This document shows, piece after piece, positions 62,353 through 64,000 of a stretch of DNA of 64,000 nucleotides. Source of the DNA: Mycobacterium bourgelatii (GTDB lineage Bacteria; Actinomycetota; Actinomycetes; Mycobacteriales; Mycobacteriaceae). Within the stretch, counting starts at the first letter, position 1; each line of letters begins with the position of its first letter. Position numbers and translations under genes: made by a program. The DNA is taken from contig NZ_BLKZ01000002.1 in assembly GCF_010723575.1 (NCBI RefSeq), positions 620,001 to 684,000 on the forward strand, written 5' to 3'. The notes beneath the pieces were generated by a model that searched no databases, was not told the origin of the DNA, and was given only the letters and a program-made list of their open reading frames with translations.

Positions 62353-64000
62353 TGAAGTTACGACGCCTGTATTCGAATCAGCCGAATGTATTCTCTGCAA
62401 TCGCGTTCAACCCCGGCCTCTCCACAGTACTGGCCGAGATCCGTGTTCCGGAAAACCAAATGCTCGATACCCATAACTTAGGGAAGACCACCGTAGGGGA
62501 ACTAATCGACTTTTGTCTTCTTAAGGGGAAGTCAAATTCATTTTTCCTGTTCAAGCATTTTGATAGGTTTGCTCTGTTCACGTTCTATCTGGAAGTTGAG
62601 CTCGGAGACGGAAAATTCCTCACAATAGCCCGGCCGGTCGATCCCGGCTCGAAGGTAGATTTTCTCCGCTCCGATGCTCCGATCGACGACGCGTCCGTCC
62701 TCAAAATGTCTCACTGGGATCATGTGGGCCTTCCCTTCGGGCGAGCCAAGACTCTTTTGAACGGAATACTCGATTTTGAACGCCTTCAACCATGGCCGTA
62801 CCGCAAAGTCGTTGGTTACCTCATTCGAGCCCAAAAGGACTACCTTGACGTATTCCAGTTGGGCAAGTTCTCCGGTAAGCACCAGGACTGGAAGCCTTTC
62901 GTGGCGCACCTGCTCGGGCTGACGGCCCAGCCAGTCATCGAGCTTTACGAGAAGCGCGAGGAACTGACTGCCGCCGAGGTCAGGTTGAGTGAGCTGACGC
63001 GGGAGTGGGGCGGCGACGAAGTCGACGTCTCTCTGATCGACGGACTTATAGCGGTCAAGCGACGCGAAGTCGATGCGAAATCAGCTGCACTGGAGAGCTT
63101 CCAGTTCGGCGAGGAAGACCGCCGCCGGGCGACTGCGGTTGTCGAACACGTTGAGAGTCAGATCGCCTCCCTTAACGAAGAGTTTTACAGACTCACCCAG
63201 CTGATCTCCAGAATCGAGGAGTCCCTTGGGGAGCAACAGATCCTATTTCGGCCTGCCGAGGCGGAACGCCTGTTCGCAGAAGCCGGTATTGTCCTGGGAG
63301 ACCAAATCAAACGCGACTACGAACAACTCATCGCATTCAATCACGCAATCACGGCAGAACGCCGCGCGGCTCTCTTAGAGCAGCAACAGCAAGCGGCGAC
63401 CCGTGTCGAGGAAATGACCTCGCAACTCGACGAACTCAACCAATCACGCACAGAGTCACTCGAGTTTCTCCGCGAGTCTGACTCACTGGCGAAATTTCGG
63501 GAGCTTTCACGAGAGGTTGCCCGTGACCAAGCGGAGCTGGCCACGCTCGACGCGCGCCGAAGCGCAGCCACCAGGCTGATGGAACTGAGGCGGGATAAGC
63601 GAACATTATCAGAGGAGTATGGCCAGCTAATGACTGCTGTAGAGGCCGACATCGAGGCCGTGAGCAAGGACGAGTCAAGTCGGTTCGCTGAACTTCGCCG
63701 CTTCTTCACCGAGATCGTCCACGAGGTACTAGGCCAAGACGCCATTCTGGCAGTCCGCATGAACACGGCAGGCGGACTGGACTTCACCGCAGAATTCATC
63801 GGCAATTCTGGAATTGCAACAAGCGGTGACCACGGGACCTCATATAAGAAACTTCTCTGCATTGCTTTCGACCTGGCATTGCTTCGTTCGAACCTCGATG
63901 TTGCCTTTCCTAGATTCGTGTATCACGACGGCGCTTTAGAGCAACTTGAACCCCGAAAACGCGAGAAATTGATCGGAGTGTTCCGGAGCTACGCGCAACT
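62352..64000 (+). CDS. ABC-three-component ATPase (DUF2326 type), 3' end cut by window
   Basis: The open frame runs 549 codons to the window edge. The N-terminal ATPase half has a family-type Walker A, T-H-N-L-G-K-T-T (Lys45). A long coiled-coil (about residues 200-450, rich in Glu/Leu/Arg) follows. The C-terminal half has a signature-like G-T-S-Y-K-K-L-L and Walker B R-F-V-Y-H-D-G-A-L-E. This is the DUF2326 SMC/RecN-like ATPase of ABC-3C systems. It likely senses a DNA state and releases the effector. Only about 20-30 residues appear to be missing. Confidence 0.85.
   Translation, partial: MKLRRLYSNQPNVFSAIAFNPGLSTVLAEIRVPENQMLDTHNLGKTTVGELIDFCLLKGKSNSFFLFKHFDRFALFTFYLEVELGDGKFLTIARPVDPGSKVDFLRSDAPIDDASVLKMSHWDHVGLPFGRAKTLLNGILDFERLQPWPYRKVVGYLIRAQKDYLDVFQLGKFSGKHQDWKPFVAHLLGLTAQPVIELYEKREELTAAEVRLSELTREWGGDEVDVSLIDGLIAVKRREVDAKSAALESFQFGEEDRRRATAVVEHVESQIASLNEEFYRLTQLISRIEESLGEQQILFRPAEAERLFAEAGIVLGDQIKRDYEQLIAFNHAITAERRAALLEQQQQAATRVEEMTSQLDELNQSRTESLEFLRESDSLAKFRELSREVARDQAELATLDARRSAATRLMELRRDKRTLSEEYGQLMTAVEADIEAVSKDESSRFAELRRFFTEIVHEVLGQDAILAVRMNTAGGLDFTAEFIGNSGIATSGDHGTSYKKLLCIAFDLALLRSNLDVAFPRFVYHDGALEQLEPRKREKLIGVFRSYAQ

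Overview
The window is high-GC actinobacterial DNA. Gene content, order and protein sequence point to a Mycobacterium: it carries the block Rv0010c-crgA-Rv0012-trpG-pknB-pknA-pbpA-rodA-pstP-fhaB-fhaA, whiB5, Rv0036c-Rv0056, a PE_PGRS gene, and dnaB with mycobacterial inteins. It is not the M. tuberculosis layout, because three stretches differ: a metabolic block after tRNA-Leu, an ESX-like block after the Rv0028 homologue, and a defence-type operon after dnaB. The species cannot be named from the sequence; a slow-growing non-tuberculous mycobacterium is my inference.

Layout. 1-12330: cell-wall, division and signalling region. The minus-strand run fhaA, fhaB, pstP, rodA, pbpA, pknA, pknB has six genes joined by 4-bp ATGA overlaps, so phosphatase, SEDS polymerase, PBP and two Ser/Thr kinases are made together. 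12556-19639: tRNA-Leu(CAG) with a terminator, a sugar-lactonase remnant, an ammonium transporter with an unusual pore residue, an MBL hydrolase, a wax-ester synthase/DGAT, a small GNAT, a pirin and an acyl-CoA dehydrogenase. 19724-32745: whiB5, then a plus-strand series (HTH regulator, NlpC/P60, Rv0025-Rv0028-like proteins, a broken gene, a YbaB/EspL-like protein) running into eccB, a fused eccC, a PE and a PPE gene. This is a partial type VII secretion locus without EsxA/B, EccA, EccD, EccE or MycP. 32754-35311: a PE_PGRS gene with a frameshift, followed by 56-bp MIRU-like repeats.

35677-55311: conserved mycobacterial backbone: DinB/MDMPI-like protein, MFS transporter, YqgE/AlgH, Mtc28, leuS, SDR, MarR, GntR, LLM oxidoreductase, hydrolase Rv0045c, ino1, PadR, Rv0048c, Rv0049, ponA1, a GT87-like membrane protein and a DJ-1/PfpI protein. 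55429-57102: rpsF-ssb-rpsR-rplI with a clear terminator. 57640-60717: dnaB interrupted by two inteins, a mini-intein in the P-loop and a LAGLIDADG intein further on. A group of DnaA-box-like sites precedes it.

61171-64000 (window edge): a lower-GC three-gene operon with overlapping genes: a PD-(D/E)xK (Mrr-like) nuclease with an ABC-3C C-terminal domain (one apparent 1-base frameshift), a 78-residue middle component, and a DUF2326-type coiled-coil ABC ATPase. I read it as an ABC-three-component conflict system. It sits where M. tuberculosis carries the DarTG toxin-antitoxin pair, so the 3' side of dnaB looks like a site where defence cargo is exchanged. The two best leads are this operon and the EsxAB-less ESX-like locus.
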